A stretch of 64,000 nucleotides of DNA from Clostridium vincentii (GCF_002995745.1 NZ_PVXQ01000008.1:1-64000); one strand, 5' to 3'; shown: positions 36,278 to 47,918, counted from the stretch's first letter. Program-made: numbers and translations. Notes: generated by a model from the letters alone, not told the origin.

Positions 36278-37204
36278 ATGACAAGAGAATGGAATGGAAA
36301 GAGATATCATAGCTTAAATTATTTTTTAAGAGAAAAATTTGGTGAGAAGGTTTTTAAAATCTCTTTAGATGGAGGATTTTCTTGCCCAAATAGAGATGGA
36401 ACAATAAGTGAAGGTGGTTGCCTATTCTGTAATGAAAGGGGATCAGGAGATTTCGCAGGAGATAGAGATTTTTCTATAAGCAGGCAATTTGAAGATATAA
36501 AAACCATGATGGCGAAGAAGTGGAAGACCGGAAAGTATATAGCTTATTTTCAAGCTTATACTAATACATATGCAACGGTTGATATTCTAAAAGAAAAGTA
36601 TGAAGAAGCCCTCATGGAAGAGGGCGTAGTAGCTTTAGCTATTGCTACAAGGCCTGATTGTTTAGGGGAGGATGTACTAGACCTGATAGAGGAGATAAGT
36701 AAGAAACATTATGTGTGGGTAGAACTAGGGCTGCAGACTTCAAATGAGGATGTGGCTAGAAAAATTAATAGAGGCTATAAACTTCCAGTTTTTGAGGAAG
36801 CTATACAGTCGTTAAAAAAGAGAAATATAGATTTTGTTGTTCACTCTATTTTAGGGCTACCTGGAGAAAAGAAAGAGGATATGCTAAAAACTATAGATTA
36901 TATTGCTCATTCAGGAGCTCAAGGGGTTAAGTTTCATCTGCTACATTTAATGAAAAATACTCCCTTAGTTAAACTATATGAAAGGGGAGAATTAGAATTT
37001 CTATCTCAAGAAGAGTATATAGAACTATTATGTAAATCAGTTGAAATGCTTCCAGAAAATATGGTGATACATAGGCTTACAGGAGATGCACCAAGGGAAT
37101 TACTTATAGGTCCTATGTGGAGTTTAAAGAAATGGCAAGTTTTAAATGCTATAGATAAGGCTATGGTGGATAATGATGTATATCAAGGAAAAAACTTCAG
37201 ATAG
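36278..37204 (+). CDS. Radical SAM protein, TIGR01212 family
   Basis: 308 aa from ATG 36278 (TAGGAG nine bases upstream; the TTG at 36272 is too close to it). Iron-sulfur motif C-x11-C-x2-C in SCPNRDGTISEGGCLFCNE, the variant of the Elp3-like YhcC/TIGR01212 group. IATRPDCLGEDVLD and HSILGLPGE follow. Function not established. Confidence 0.92.
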   Translation: MTREWNGKRYHSLNYFLREKFGEKVFKISLDGGFSCPNRDGTISEGGCLFCNERGSGDFAGDRDFSISRQFEDIKTMMAKKWKTGKYIAYFQAYTNTYATVDILKEKYEEALMEEGVVALAIATRPDCLGEDVLDLIEEISKKHYVWVELGLQTSNEDVARKINRGYKLPVFEEAIQSLKKRNIDFVVHSILGLPGEKKEDMLKTIDYIAHSGAQGVKFHLLHLMKNTPLVKLYERGELEFLSQEEYIELLCKSVEMLPENMVIHRLTGDAPRELLIGPMWSLKKWQVLNAIDKAMVDNDVYQGKNFR

Positions 37205-37358
37205 GTAGGGTAGTTTATATTTATAAAGAAAATAACTGGTATTGAATTCTGAAAAATATACTCTAAGTGGTCCCGAATATTTATAAAAGCATATTATAGG
37301 AATAAGTTAGACCTTATAAAAATATTTATAAATAATCGGTTAGAAAAGGGGAAGTTCA

Positions 37359-37961
37359 ATGTCAATGTGTAGATGTAAATATCCTAGAGCTATAAAGAAG
37401 AAAAATATTACAATTACTGAAGATGAAGAAGGACAAAGATGTTATAAAATTTCATTTGATTTAGGAGCTCAAGGGAGTAACATATTAGTTATATCAAGAG
37501 CTCCAAAGGGATTAGAGGAAGATAGTTGTAACAGTTTATATAAAAGAGTAGTTAAGTTTCTAGTAGAGAATAAGGATGAAATTGAGGGTATAAAAAAAGT
37601 GACAATTGTAAATCTTTTTGCTTTGTATGAATATGATAAAGGTGATATTTATGAGGAATGTATATTAAAGGGTAAAGAATATGTAGAAGGAAATGATAAT
37701 GAATTCTATAATGATAAAATAATAGCAGAGGAAATACATGAAGCTAATTATATTATCGCTGCCTGGGGAGAACCTTTAGATGGATTAGAGCAGATATATG
37801 CAAGCCGGGTAGAACTAGTTTTAAAGGCACTAAGGCATGAAATTATTAATTGTTCGGAAACGAGATATATACTTAGGGTAGGAGAAGCGAATAAAAAGGG
37901 ATATCCTAAGCATTGTTTGGCCTGGTCCTATAAGGATAGATTACAGATATTATTTAAATAA
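37359..37961 (+). CDS. DUF1643 family protein
   Basis: 200 aa. VTIVNLFALYEYDKGDIYEE and IIAAWGEPL near 130 are the DUF1643 core. Cytoplasmic; role unknown. RBS AAGGGG. A convergent gene lies beyond the terminator. Confidence 0.85.
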   Translation: MSMCRCKYPRAIKKKNITITEDEEGQRCYKISFDLGAQGSNILVISRAPKGLEEDSCNSLYKRVVKFLVENKDEIEGIKKVTIVNLFALYEYDKGDIYEECILKGKEYVEGNDNEFYNDKIIAEEIHEANYIIAAWGEPLDGLEQIYASRVELVLKALRHEIINCSETRYILRVGEANKKGYPKHCLAWSYKDRLQILFK

Positions 37962-37998
37962 TTATAGAGCAAGTAAACCGTTGAAATATTAATAAAAA

Positions 37999-38034
37999 AT
38001 AGTAGCATCAATTATATTGATGCTACTATTCTTG
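37999..38034. terminator. Bidirectional terminator
   Basis: Stem AATAGTAGCATCAA/TTGATGCTACTATT between convergent genes. Confidence 0.88.
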
Positions 38035-38052
38035 TAATTCTAACAAAACGAA

Positions 38053-38973
38053 TTATTTCATTCCTAACATTTTCAAATATTCAGGGGATAATCCATTGCT
38101 GATAGACGATAGATTACTATTATATTTGTTAGTTAAATAGTCGACGCTGTTAGATAAATCTATTTTATCATAGCCATTATCAACCATTTTCTTAAAGATA
38201 ATATTAGAGTTATCCATTATAGAAATTACATCCTCAAATAGTGACTCAGAGAATTTTATTCTATATAAAATAAAGATATTAGTTTCATCTACTATATTAG
38301 AATCATCAATATATAGATTGTCTACAATCTTCTTATTAGTTTGGAAATAAATATCTCCACATAATACTACGCCAGATTCTTCATAAAATATTGGTATTAA
38401 TACCCCATCCTTAATAAATAAAGCTCTAGTTATATTTGATAGACCTGTATTAGTTTTTTCTATTAATACTATTTTAAAGTCTTGGGCTTTTAATTTATTA
38501 TAAAGTAAAGTAATTTGATTACTTTCATTAGATGTTCCAAGCAACATTTCAAAAAGGGACTTATCAAAGTCCATTATTCTATCTATTTTTATAGTGCTTG
38601 AATTCTCAGGTGTAATACCTTGTTCTAGATCTCTCTTTGAAAGAAAAATTAATTTATCTAAGTAGATTATTTCATATAAAGTTAAATTCCATTTTAAAAG
38701 TGTACTGTTAGTAGATATTATATTTGATATATGCTCCAACAAATCTTCAAAGGCAGTAGCTGTATCTAAATCATAGATATAGGATATAAATTCATGACTT
38801 GTATCAAAATACATCATAGTAGCCTCTATTTGTTGTGTTGATAAGTCAATTGTTAATACTAATCCGCTCTTATAGAAAATGTGATAATCATCCTTTTCAT
38901 AAGAAGCACTAGATAACTCAAATCCCTCTTCCTTTAATCCATCATAAAGTAAATTCATTTTTTCTGTTATCAT
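38053..38973 (-). CDS. Hypothetical protein
   Basis: 306 aa, acidic, no signal peptide or membrane segment and no motif I recognise. RBS GGGGGAG before the ATG. Alternating beta/alpha pattern with two possible repeats (LYDGLKEEGFELSSASYEKD at 9 and LYNKLKAQDFKIVLIEKTN near 155), suggesting an internal duplication. Possibly cotranscribed with the methyltransferase gene upstream (62 bp apart). Confidence 0.75.
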   Translation of the reverse strand: MITEKMNLLYDGLKEEGFELSSASYEKDDYHIFYKSGLVLTIDLSTQQIEATMMYFDTSHEFISYIYDLDTATAFEDLLEHISNIISTNSTLLKWNLTLYEIIYLDKLIFLSKRDLEQGITPENSSTIKIDRIMDFDKSLFEMLLGTSNESNQITLLYNKLKAQDFKIVLIEKTNTGLSNITRALFIKDGVLIPIFYEESGVVLCGDIYFQTNKKIVDNLYIDDSNIVDETNIFILYRIKFSESLFEDVISIMDNSNIIFKKMVDNGYDKIDLSNSVDYLTNKYNSNLSSISNGLSPEYLKMLGMK

Positions 38974-39035
38974 TGTAAACTCCCCCTATTTTCTATATTT
39001 TATTATATTATAACATATCATAGGATGAGCAGTAA

Positions 39036-40211
39036 TTATATAACTTGGAATACAAAGAACTTCAAGTAATAACTTTCATCAGCAGCCCATAGAATTGGAT
39101 GATCAGCAGATTGAGTTCTGAATTCTACTTGACGTAAAATCTTATGAGCATCATGAGCTGCTTCATTTATAGTTGCTTTTAACATTTCTTCACTCATGTA
39201 GTGAGAACAGGAACATGTAATAAAGTATCCTCCTGACTTAACCATTGTTAATCCCCTAAGATTGATTTCTTTATAGCCCCGCTTTGCGCCACTAACAGTG
39301 TTTCTTGATTTAGTAAAGGCTGGAGGATCTAGGATAACTACATCAAATTCTCTGCCTTCTTTAGACCAAGTGGATAATACATCAAAGGCATTATGACATT
39401 CAAACTTAACCCTGTCCTGTAAATTATTAAGCTCTGCATTTTTTGTTGCACATTCGATTGCATGGGCAGATACATCTACTCCGAGAACAGACTTAGCTCC
39501 AGCAAGACCCGCATTAAGTGCAAACGAGCCAGTATGAGTGAAACAATCTAGCACATCCTTATCCTTACAAACTCTATGAATGGCAGCCCTATTTTCCTTT
39601 TGGTCTAGGAAAAAGCCAGTTTTTTGACCGTTTTCTAAATCAACTATATACTTAACTCCATTTTCAGTTATTAGAATATTTGTATCAAAGTCTTCTGTTA
39701 AGAAACCTTTTTTTTGCTCAAGACCTTCGATTTCGCGAGTTTTAATATCACTTCTTTCATAGATTCCCTTAGCTTGATAATCATTAATAAGAATATCAAC
39801 AATTATGCTACGATATTGATCCATACCTAGGGTAGAAATCTGTACCACATAATAATCCTCATATTTATCTACAGTTAAGCCTGGAAGTAAATCCGCTTCA
39901 CCAAAGATAAATCTACAGGATGAAGTATCTATAACTGTCTTCCTATAATCCCAAGCACACTTGAATTTTCTCTTAAAAAATTCTCTATCTATTTCTTCAT
40001 CTATGTCTCTCGTCATAATCCTGATAGTTAATTTACTTTTGTCATTTATGTAACCTTTTCCTATAAAATAACTTTTATGATTATATACTTCAACTATATC
40101 CCCATTTTCATATTCGCCATCATACTCATTAATTTCATCAATATATATCCAAGGACGTCCTCCCTCGGCCTTTCCATTTTTCCCATTATGTAAATAAAAT
40201 TTACTATTCAT
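39036..40211 (-). CDS. Class I SAM-dependent rRNA methyltransferase (RlmI-like)
   Basis: 391 aa. N-terminal PUA domain (about 1-75), central RlmI-type domain and Rossmann fold with DCFTHTGSFALNAG and VVILDPPAFTKS; the C-terminal GYKEINLRG and TCSCSHYMS motifs hold the presumed catalytic Cys. Homologues make 5-methylcytosine in 23S rRNA. Confidence 0.93.
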   Translation of the reverse strand: MNSKFYLHNGKNGKAEGGRPWIYIDEINEYDGEYENGDIVEVYNHKSYFIGKGYINDKSKLTIRIMTRDIDEEIDREFFKRKFKCAWDYRKTVIDTSSCRFIFGEADLLPGLTVDKYEDYYVVQISTLGMDQYRSIIVDILINDYQAKGIYERSDIKTREIEGLEQKKGFLTEDFDTNILITENGVKYIVDLENGQKTGFFLDQKENRAAIHRVCKDKDVLDCFTHTGSFALNAGLAGAKSVLGVDVSAHAIECATKNAELNNLQDRVKFECHNAFDVLSTWSKEGREFDVVILDPPAFTKSRNTVSGAKRGYKEINLRGLTMVKSGGYFITCSCSHYMSEEMLKATINEAAHDAHKILRQVEFRTQSADHPILWAADESYYLKFFVFQVI

Positions 40212-40418
40212 AGTTAGCTCCCTTCAAAAATACTCTTATAAGATTATAACAGTATTCAATATATAATTACACAGTGGACAAGCAAGATTTAACTCTTAAA
40301 AAAAATAATCAACAAAATCATGATATAATAGATGAAGATATAAAAAAATATTGAAAATATCTTAAAATTTGATAAAATAAATTTTATGAATGCAGTATAA
40401 AAATTTGGGGGAAATAAG

Positions 40419-41729
40419 ATGAATATAGTAGTAACGAAATTCGGAGGAAGCTCACTTGCTGATGCTTCACAGTTCAAAAAGGTTAAGAATATTGTTTTAG
40501 CAGATAAAAAAAGAAGGTATGTTGTACCTTCAGCACCTGGGAAAAGAAATAGTAAGGATAAAAAGGTAACAGACCTATTATACTTATGCCATGCTCATGT
40601 TGAGACTGGTATAGCATTAGACGATGTTTTTAAGTATGTTAAGGAACGATTTATTGAAATAGTTGAAGAGCTTGGTTTAGACTATAATATTGAGAAACAT
40701 TTGGAAATAGTAAAAAAAGATCTTGAGGCAGGAGCTTCAAAAGGATATGCAGCGAGTCGAGGAGAGTACTTAAATGGATTAATATTAGCTGAGTATTTAG
40801 GTTATGAATTTGTTGATGCCCAAAGAGTTATGATATTTGATGAGGATGGAACTTTAGATAGTGAAGCAACCGATAAGGCATTAAAGGATGTTTTGGGAAA
40901 TATAGAGAGGGCTGTAATACCAGGATTTTATGGAGCAGATAGGAACGGGAAGATAATTACTTTTTCAAGAGGTGGATCTGATGTAACTGGAGCTTTAGTC
41001 TCAGCTGGTACCGGGGCAGAATTATATGAGAACTGGACAGATGTATCAGGATTCTTAATGGCGGACCCGCGAATAGTAGAAAATCCAGAAACTATTAGCC
41101 ACATTACATATAAAGAACTTAGAGAATTATCTTATATGGGAGCTTCAGTACTTCATGAAGAAGCTATATTTCCAGTTTTAGCAGCTGGAATTCCTATAAA
41201 CATTAAAAATACAAACAGCCCTGAAGATAAGGGGACATTTATTATAGAAGAGACTAACGAAAAGCAAAGTAAGACAGTAACGGGTATTGCTGGTAAGAAG
41301 GACTTTACTGTTATTTCAATAGAGAAAGCTATGATGAATTCAGAACTTGGATTCTGTAGGAAGGTTCTTTCAATATTGGAAATGAATGATGTATCCTTTG
41401 AAAACATGCCATCAAGCATAGATACGGTTTGTGTTGTTATTTCAGATAGTGAACTTAGAAATAAAAAAGATAGAATAGTACAACAAATAAAGAAAGCTTG
41501 TGATCCAGATTCAATAGTCGTCCATCCTAACATGGCATTAATAGCTACAGTTGGTAAGGGTATGGCTCAAAATAAAGGGGTAGCTTCTAAAGTTTTTACC
41601 GCTTTAACAAAAGCTGATGTAAATATTAGAATGATTGATCAAGGTTCGTCAGAAATTAATATACTAGTTGGAATAGAAAATGATGATTTTGAAAAAGGAA
41701 TAAAAGCTATTTACAATGCTTTTAAGTAG
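40419..41729 (+). CDS. Aspartate kinase
   Basis: 436 aa monofunctional aspartokinase. KFGGSSLAD at 7-15, FSRGGSDVTGALV near 187 and two C-terminal ACT domains (about 290-436) for lysine or threonine feedback. First step of the aspartate amino acid family. RBS GGGGGAAAT. Single gene. Confidence 0.95.
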   Translation: MNIVVTKFGGSSLADASQFKKVKNIVLADKKRRYVVPSAPGKRNSKDKKVTDLLYLCHAHVETGIALDDVFKYVKERFIEIVEELGLDYNIEKHLEIVKKDLEAGASKGYAASRGEYLNGLILAEYLGYEFVDAQRVMIFDEDGTLDSEATDKALKDVLGNIERAVIPGFYGADRNGKIITFSRGGSDVTGALVSAGTGAELYENWTDVSGFLMADPRIVENPETISHITYKELRELSYMGASVLHEEAIFPVLAAGIPINIKNTNSPEDKGTFIIEETNEKQSKTVTGIAGKKDFTVISIEKAMMNSELGFCRKVLSILEMNDVSFENMPSSIDTVCVVISDSELRNKKDRIVQQIKKACDPDSIVVHPNMALIATVGKGMAQNKGVASKVFTALTKADVNIRMIDQGSSEINILVGIENDDFEKGIKAIYNAFK

Positions 41730-41766
41730 AACTATATTTTAATAGAGTATTAAAATAAGAAATGTA

Positions 41767-41800
41767 ATTAAAAGGAGGAAATGTTTTCCTCCTTTTAATT
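41767..41800. terminator. Bidirectional terminator
   Basis: Stem ATTAAAAGGAGGAAA/TTTTCCTCCTTTTAAT between aspartokinase and L25/Ctc. Confidence 0.9.
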
Positions 41801-41806
41801 AATAAA

Positions 41807-42415
41807 TTAAGCTTCTTCAGATACTATAGCTTCAGCAGCTTCAACAGTTTCACTATCTTCAGGCGCATTACTTAAATTAGCTACTATAGCTAATAAAATT
41901 TCAGGGTCTGACGTTAATGAGATACCTTTAGGTAATTTAATATCCTTCGCTAGTATCTTATCGTCTAAATTCAAATTCTCAACATTAAAGTCTAAAGTTT
42001 CAGGCATCTTTGATGCAACACCTTGAAGTTCTAATTCAGGAGAGAATGTCTCTAAAATCAATTTCTTAATATCTAAATTATCGTGTCCAAAAAAGGTTAC
42101 AGGAAGTTTCAATTTAAGAACATCACTTTTATTAACTGCTTGGAAATCAACATGCATAACTTTTCCATAAGTATCTTTTTGTAATTCTTTTACTACACAA
42201 GTTTTTGTTTTTCCATTAAAACTTAAAGGTATTAAAGAACTTGATGTATTTGAACTTATTAAATTGAGTAAGTCGGTCTTCTTTATTTTTGCAGAAATTG
42301 CTTCTTCTAAATCTACTCCATAAATCACACAAGGAACTTGTCCATTTTGTCTTATTTCCTTTGCTTTTTCATTAGATAATCTTTCGCTAACGTTAAATTT
42401 TAGATTTGACATTAT
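41807..42415 (-). CDS. 50S ribosomal protein L25/general stress protein Ctc
   Basis: 202 aa from the ATG at 42415; the TTG at 42430 has no RBS. L25 N-terminal domain (IRQNGQVPCVIYG near 20) binds 5S rRNA; TL5/Ctc C-terminal domain (about 95-185) and an acidic tail. Length fits the Ctc group. Confidence 0.95.
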   Translation of the reverse strand: MMSNLKFNVSERLSNEKAKEIRQNGQVPCVIYGVDLEEAISAKIKKTDLLNLISSNTSSSLIPLSFNGKTKTCVVKELQKDTYGKVMHVDFQAVNKSDVLKLKLPVTFFGHDNLDIKKLILETFSPELELQGVASKMPETLDFNVENLNLDDKILAKDIKLPKGISLTSDPEILLAIVANLSNAPEDSETVEAAEAIVSEEA

Positions 42416-42589
42416 AAAGCCTTCTTTCAATATTTTTTTATTTTTAATTATGTACTGTTATTCATGGATATTATTGAATTCCACCTTAAGTATAACACTA
42501 TTGGCAAGTTATTCAATGAGAGCAGCGTGTAATTGACAAATATTGAAACTCAGGTATATAATAAGATGAATAAAAATTATGATTAGGAA

Positions 42590-42830
42590 AAGTACTTAAG
42601 TTTTCTACTTTAAGAGAATAACTGGTTGGTGGAAAGTTATAGAGGAACTTAAGAAAAATCACCTAGGAGTTGGTAATTGAAAGGCTTAAGCTTAGTAGGT
42701 TTTCTCGTTTTTGCCTGCGTTAAAGGATAGAGTATGAAAGTACTTGAAGAGACATCTTAAAATATGAGATGTAATTACTATAGGTGGTATAGCGAATATA
42801 ACTTCGTCCTTTTGGATGGAGTTTTTTTAT
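42590..42830 (+). promoter_or_regulatory. T-box leader of ileS
   Basis: Stem I with the GGTTGGTGGAAA distal loop (42623-42634), a candidate isoleucine specifier ATC (42658-42660) and the T-box motif AGGTGGTATAGCG (about 42782-42794). The terminator ACTTCGTCC/GGATGGAGT plus T run spans 42801-42828. Uncharged tRNA-Ile would pair and prevent termination. Confidence 0.9.
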
Positions 42831-42925
42831 TTTTTATTACTACTAAAATAGTGATTAATAGAGAACTTAAAGGCAAATAATTTTAAGAAAGTTAATTATA
42901 TAAAAATAGAGAGGAGAATGAAATA

Positions 42926-45900
42926 ATGTACAAAAAAGTTGAACTTCCAAAGGGATTTGTAGGGATGGAAAAGAATGTTGCAGAGTTTTGGAAAGAAAAA
43001 GATGTTATTAAGAAGAATTTTAATATGAATGAAAATGGTGAGTATTTTACATTTTATGATGGTCCACCAACAGCAAATGGTAAACCTCATGTAGGACATA
43101 TACTAACAAGGGTTATGAAGGATATTATCCCAAGATATAAAGTTATGAAGGGGTATAGAGTTATAAGAAAAGCTGGCTGGGATACTCATGGACTTCCAGT
43201 TGAACTTGAAATAGAGAAGAAACTTGGAATTTCAGGAAAAGGTCAGATTGAAGAATATGGTGTTGAAAAGTTTGTAACTGATTGTAAGGAAAGTGTATTT
43301 TCCTATGTATCAATGTGGGAAGAAATGACTACGAAGATTGGATATTGGGTTGATATGGAACAGCCTTATGTAACTTATGATAATTCATACATAGAATCAG
43401 TATGGTGGGCATTAAAACAAATGTGGAATAAGGATCTTTTATATGAGGGACATAAAGTTATGCCATATTGTCCAAGATGTGGAACCGCTCTTTCTTCTCA
43501 TGAGGTTGCACAAGGATATAAGGATGTTAAGGATTTAACTTGTATTGCAAAATTTAAGGTAGAAGGACAAGAAAATAAATATATACTAGCTTGGACAACG
43601 ACTCCTTGGACATTGCCATCAAACTTAGCTTTATGTATAAACAAATCATATATATATATTGAAGCTAAAGTTGGAGAAGAAATTTTCATAATTGCTAAGG
43701 AACTTGCAGAAAAAGTACTTGGAGAAGATTATGAAACAATAAAAGAATTTAAGGGAATCGAGCTTCTTGGAATGAAGTACGACCAATTAATGCCTTTTGG
43801 TAAGGTAGAAGGTAAGGCTTTTGAAGTAATTCATGGCGATTTTGTTACTTTATCAGATGGTTCGGGTATAGTTCATATTGCTCCTGCTTATGGTGAAGAT
43901 GATAGTAAAGTTGCAAAGGCTAATGGAATTGACTTCATTAACCTAGTAGATAAGGAGGGTAAATTTGTAGAAGAAGTTACTCCTTGGGCTGGAAAATTTG
44001 TTAAGAAGTGCGATGAAGGCATTGTTAAATACTTAGAGGAAAATAATAAGTTGTTTAAGGCTGAAAAACATCTTCATTCATATCCACACTGCTGGAGATG
44101 TGACACGCCACTTTTATACTATCCAAAGGAAAGTTGGTTTGTTGCAATGTCTACTCTAAGGGATAAGCTTGTGGCTAATAATAATTCTGTTAATTGGTAT
44201 CCTGATAATATTAGAACAGGTAGAATGGGTAATTTCTTAGAAAATGTTATTGACTGGGGTATTTCAAGAGACAGATATTGGGGAACTCCACTACCGATTT
44301 GGGAATGTGAATGTGGACATCAAGAATGTATAGGTAGTATTGAAGAACTTAAGCAAAAGGGTATAGATGTACCTGAGGGCATAGAACTTCATAAGCCTTA
44401 TATTGATAATGTTTATTTGAAGTGTGAAAAATGTGGAAAGGAAATGAAGAGAACTAAAGAGGTTATAGATTGTTGGTTTGACTCAGGTTCAATGCCGTTT
44501 GCACAATTACACTACCCATTTGAGAATAAAGAATTATTTGATAACAATTTTCCAGCTCAATTTATCTCAGAGGCTGTTGACCAAACAAGAGGATGGTTTT
44601 ATACCTTGTTAGCAATATCTACTGCTATTTTTGAGAAGAGTCCTTTTGAAAATTGTATAGTATTAGGTCATGTTCTTGATAAGAAGGGCTTAAAGATGTC
44701 TAAGTCAAAGGGAAATGTAGTAGATCCAATTTCGGTACTCGATGCTCAAGGAGCAGATGCTACAAGATGGCATTTCTACACAGCTAGTGCGCCATGGTTA
44801 CCAACAAGATTTTCAATTGATGATGTTGCAGAAGCTCAAAGAAAGTTTTTAAGTACATTATGGAATGTATATTCATTCTATGTGCTTTATGCAGAGATAG
44901 ATGGCTTCAATCCATTAGAATATGATGATTTCAAAGCAGATAATGTAATGGATAAGTGGATAATGTCTAAGTTAAACACCTTAGTTCTTGATGTTGATAC
45001 TAAATTAGGAGCTTATGATATAACAGGTGCGGCTCTAGCAATAGGAGACTTCACTGATGAATTATCAAATTGGTATGTAAGAAGAAACAGATCGAGATAT
45101 TGGTCAGAGACTTTAACTGATGATAAAATTGGAGCTTATGTAACTTTATACAGAGTAATTGTAACAGTATCTAAGGTTGCAGCACCATTTATACCATTTA
45201 TAACAGAAGAGATTTATCAAAACTTAGTAGCTAATTTAGATAAAAATGCAGCGGAAAGTGTTCATTTATGTACTTGGCCAAGTGTTGATGAAGAGGCTAT
45301 AAATAAGAATTTAGAAAAAGAAATGGATTTAGCTTATAGTATTGTTAAGCTTGGACGAAGTGCTAGAAATGCTGCTAATATTAAAAATAGACAGCCGCTT
45401 CCAGAAATTTTAATTTCAGTTAGCTCTTTACCAGAATATTATGGAGAGATTATAACTAATGAGTTAAATATCAAAAACATTAAGTTTGGTGCAGATTTAT
45501 CACAACATGTTAATTTTGAACTTAAGCCAAACCTACCTGTACTTGGTAGAGCTTATGGTAAATTAATACCAGGAATTAAAAAAGAAATATCAGCTAGAAA
45601 TCAAATGGAGCTAGCTCAAAAGATTAGAAATGGTGGCACTGAAATTATTAATGTTAATGGCACTGAAATAGAGTTAAATTCACAAAGTATTCTTGTAACA
45701 ATGCAGGGCTTAGAAGGATATGCCTTTGCAGGTGAAGGTGAAATCGGAGTTGTTCTCGATACTCATATATCAGATGAGTTAAGACAAGAAGGACATTTAA
45801 GAGAAATGATTTCAAAAATTCAAACTATGAGAAAAGAAAAAGGCTTTCAAGTTGCAGATAAGATTAAACTATATGTGGCTAATAATGATATGCTAATTGA

Positions 45901-46036
45901 TGTAATTAAAAAATATGCAGATAATATTAGGAAAGAAACATTAACAGTGGAGGTGGTATTTGGAGCAGAGGATGCTGATTATACTGAAACTGTTATAAAT
46001 GGTGAAACTCTTAGTATGGATGCTAAAGTAGTTTAA
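42926..46036 (+). CDS. ileS: Isoleucyl-tRNA synthetase
   Basis: 1036 aa class I synthetase of the long (ileS2-like) type. HIGH motif in [11 protein letters not shown] near 49-59 and KMSKSKGN near 590-597. CP1 editing domain between, zinc-type Cys pairs in CPRCGTALS and [20 protein letters not shown]. Regulated by the T-box just upstream. Confidence 0.97.
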   Translation: MYKKVELPKGFVGMEKNVAEFWKEKDVIKKNFNMNENGEYFTFYDGPPTANGKPHVGHILTRVMKDIIPRYKVMKGYRVIRKAGWDTHGLPVELEIEKKLGISGKGQIEEYGVEKFVTDCKESVFSYVSMWEEMTTKIGYWVDMEQPYVTYDNSYIESVWWALKQMWNKDLLYEGHKVMPYCPRCGTALSSHEVAQGYKDVKDLTCIAKFKVEGQENKYILAWTTTPWTLPSNLALCINKSYIYIEAKVGEEIFIIAKELAEKVLGEDYETIKEFKGIELLGMKYDQLMPFGKVEGKAFEVIHGDFVTLSDGSGIVHIAPAYGEDDSKVAKANGIDFINLVDKEGKFVEEVTPWAGKFVKKCDEGIVKYLEENNKLFKAEKHLHSYPHCWRCDTPLLYYPKESWFVAMSTLRDKLVANNNSVNWYPDNIRTGRMGNFLENVIDWGISRDRYWGTPLPIWECECGHQECIGSIEELKQKGIDVPEGIELHKPYIDNVYLKCEKCGKEMKRTKEVIDCWFDSGSMPFAQLHYPFENKELFDNNFPAQFISEAVDQTRGWFYTLLAISTAIFEKSPFENCIVLGHVLDKKGLKMSKSKGNVVDPISVLDAQGADATRWHFYTASAPWLPTRFSIDDVAEAQRKFLSTLWNVYSFYVLYAEIDGFNPLEYDDFKADNVMDKWIMSKLNTLVLDVDTKLGAYDITGAALAIGDFTDELSNWYVRRNRSRYWSETLTDDKIGAYVTLYRVIVTVSKVAAPFIPFITEEIYQNLVANLDKNAAESVHLCTWPSVDEEAINKNLEKEMDLAYSIVKLGRSARNAANIKNRQPLPEILISVSSLPEYYGEIITNELNIKNIKFGADLSQHVNFELKPNLPVLGRAYGKLIPGIKKEISARNQMELAQKIRNGGTEIINVNGTEIELNSQSILVTMQGLEGYAFAGEGEIGVVLDTHISDELRQEGHLREMISKIQTMRKEKGFQVADKIKLYVANNDMLIDVIKKYADNIRKETLTVEVVFGAEDADYTETVINGETLSMDAKVV

Positions 46037-46044
46037 TAATTTTA

Positions 46045-46083
46045 GAGGACTAATGTGGAGTAAAATCTGCGTTAGTCCTTTTT
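46045..46083 (+). terminator. Terminator after ileS
   Basis: Imperfect stem AGGACTAATG...CGTTAGTCCT followed by six T. Confidence 0.85.
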
Positions 46084-46084
46084 C

Positions 46085-46860
46085 TGTCCTTAGATCAGTT
46101 ATATTCATTGAAAATCTGCAGAAACTATATAAAATAAGATATCTATTTAATAAGATAAAAAGAAAAGAAGATAAGAAGTTATAGGAAATCTGAGGATTTG
46201 GAGCTGATTTTTTAAAAATAGAAGTATTTAATGCGAATAAAGAGGAACTTATAGAAATGTAGAGAATTTTAACGTCCTCAACTTATAAAAAAGAAGAACT
46301 CGTTCTAATTTAAGTAGGGCGAGTTCTTCCTTTTTTTATTATATATAGCTCTAATAAAAATACCAAAGAAGAATTGAAAATCAGGTCTCTATGCTACATC
46401 ACAAATATCACTACCTTATTATATAATATCAAAATTAGTGAAGCTAAGATTATATTAATAAATAATATAAAGCTTGTTGCAAATTTATAGGGCTTCTTCA
46501 TAATTTAAAATATCCATATTTATAAAGATATACCCTTGTAATTAAAAAACCTAAAAAGTATCCTTTTTAATATTTTTATAATGTGTGTAAGAACTAATAG
46601 CAAGTACTGCTAACACCATTATTCCTAATAAAATCTTCTAATATATTACAACGAGATGAGTATGCCATAAAAAAATACATAAATGTTAATTAATAAAGTC
46701 GAACCCTTTAAGACCTTATATAAATAATCTAATAAATATTAAATTAAAAGATACAAATTAGTTCTTTATATCTTTAATTTCAATAATTAAATAAAAAATT
46801 ATTGATATTTCGACAAAAACTATAAAAAAAAGAGATAATTGCTTGTTATTGGGAGGATAT
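46085..46860. other. Gene-poor AT-rich stretch with decayed coding traces
   Basis: About 780 bp with no supported gene. Plus-strand traces such as LKIEVFNANKEELIEM (ending at 46262) and minus-strand hydrophobic traces around 46400-46620 suggest gene remains. A good terminator hairpin (AGAACTCG...CGAGTTCT, T run; 46294-46337) marks the end of a former or small transcript. Confidence 0.5.
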
Positions 46861-46874
46861 ATAGGTATAATTAA

Positions 46875-47909
46875 ATGATGAAAATAAATAAAAATGGGAG
46901 TGATAAGAAAATGGCAACTTCTATTAAAGATGTAGCAAGAGAAGCAGGTGTATCTATAGCAACCGTTTCAAGAGTGTTAAACGATATCGATGTTGTAAAC
47001 GAAGACACAAAAAAGAGGGTTACGGATGCTATAAAGATGCTGAAATATAGACCTAATATTGTAGCTAGAAGTCTGAAAACACAAAGAACTAAGACTATAG
47101 GAATATTAATTCCGGATATATCAAGTCAATTCTATCCTGAGATTGTAAGAGGAGCAGAGGATGTTTCAAATATATATGATTATAATGTTATACTATGTAA
47201 CTCTGACTTTGATCCAGAAAAGGAAAAAGAGTACTTAAGGGTTCTTAGTGAAAAAATGGTTGATGGAATAATTTATATGAGTAGTTCTCTTAATGAAGAA
47301 ATATTAGAGCTAATTACTGAATTAAATATAAGGACAGTTTTGGTTGAAACTAAGGATGAAAAAGGCACATTGCCAAGTGTTACTATAGATAATGTTAGTG
47401 CGGTATATGATGGTACTAAATATCTTATTGAAAAAGGCATTAAAAAGTTAGCGTTCATAGGCGTGGAAGAAAATGCTAAGAATGCTTGGGGAGACAGGTT
47501 TGCTGGGTTTAAGAAAGCTGTAGAAGAATCTGGATTATCATTAGATGAAGATTTAATGCATTTTGACTCTTTAAAGGTTAAGGCTGGATTTGATGGCGTG
47601 GTAAAATTCGTTGAGAGCAAAAAAGAATTCGATGGTATTGTTTGTGCATCTGATGAAATTGCAATGGGTGTTATAAATGAGTTAAGAGAAAGAAATATTA
47701 ATGTCCCAGATGATGTTAGTGTTATAGGATTTAACAATAACTTTACAGCCTCAATATTCTATCCAAAGATAACAACAATATCTCAACCTAGCTATGATAT
47801 GGGATCTGTTGCTATGAGAATGCTTATTAAGATGCTTAATAAGAAGGAATTAGAACAAGAACATTATGTTCTTGATTATGAAATAATCAAGAGAAATAGC
47901 ACAAAATAA
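46875..47909 (+). CDS. LacI-family transcriptional regulator (CcpA-like)
   Basis: 344 aa, or 332 aa from the ATG at 46911, where the conserved MATSIKDVAREAGVS begins. Helix-turn-helix at the N-terminus and a periplasmic-binding-like effector domain. The pattern VNEDTKKRVTDAIK-x-LKYRPNIVARSL is that of CcpA and close relatives. It could be the catabolite control protein or a pathway regulator; the ligand site does not decide. Confidence 0.85.
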   Translation: MMKINKNGSDKKMATSIKDVAREAGVSIATVSRVLNDIDVVNEDTKKRVTDAIKMLKYRPNIVARSLKTQRTKTIGILIPDISSQFYPEIVRGAEDVSNIYDYNVILCNSDFDPEKEKEYLRVLSEKMVDGIIYMSSSLNEEILELITELNIRTVLVETKDEKGTLPSVTIDNVSAVYDGTKYLIEKGIKKLAFIGVEENAKNAWGDRFAGFKKAVEESGLSLDEDLMHFDSLKVKAGFDGVVKFVESKKEFDGIVCASDEIAMGVINELRERNINVPDDVSVIGFNNNFTASIFYPKITTISQPSYDMGSVAMRMLIKMLNKKELEQEHYVLDYEIIKRNSTK

Positions 47910-47918
47910 AAAATGTTT

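Noticed and set aside
46394..46502. Small membrane peptide ORF on the minus strand (starts MKKPYKFATSF)
   Set aside because: Careful recount shows the frame stops after 27 residues and lacks an RBS.
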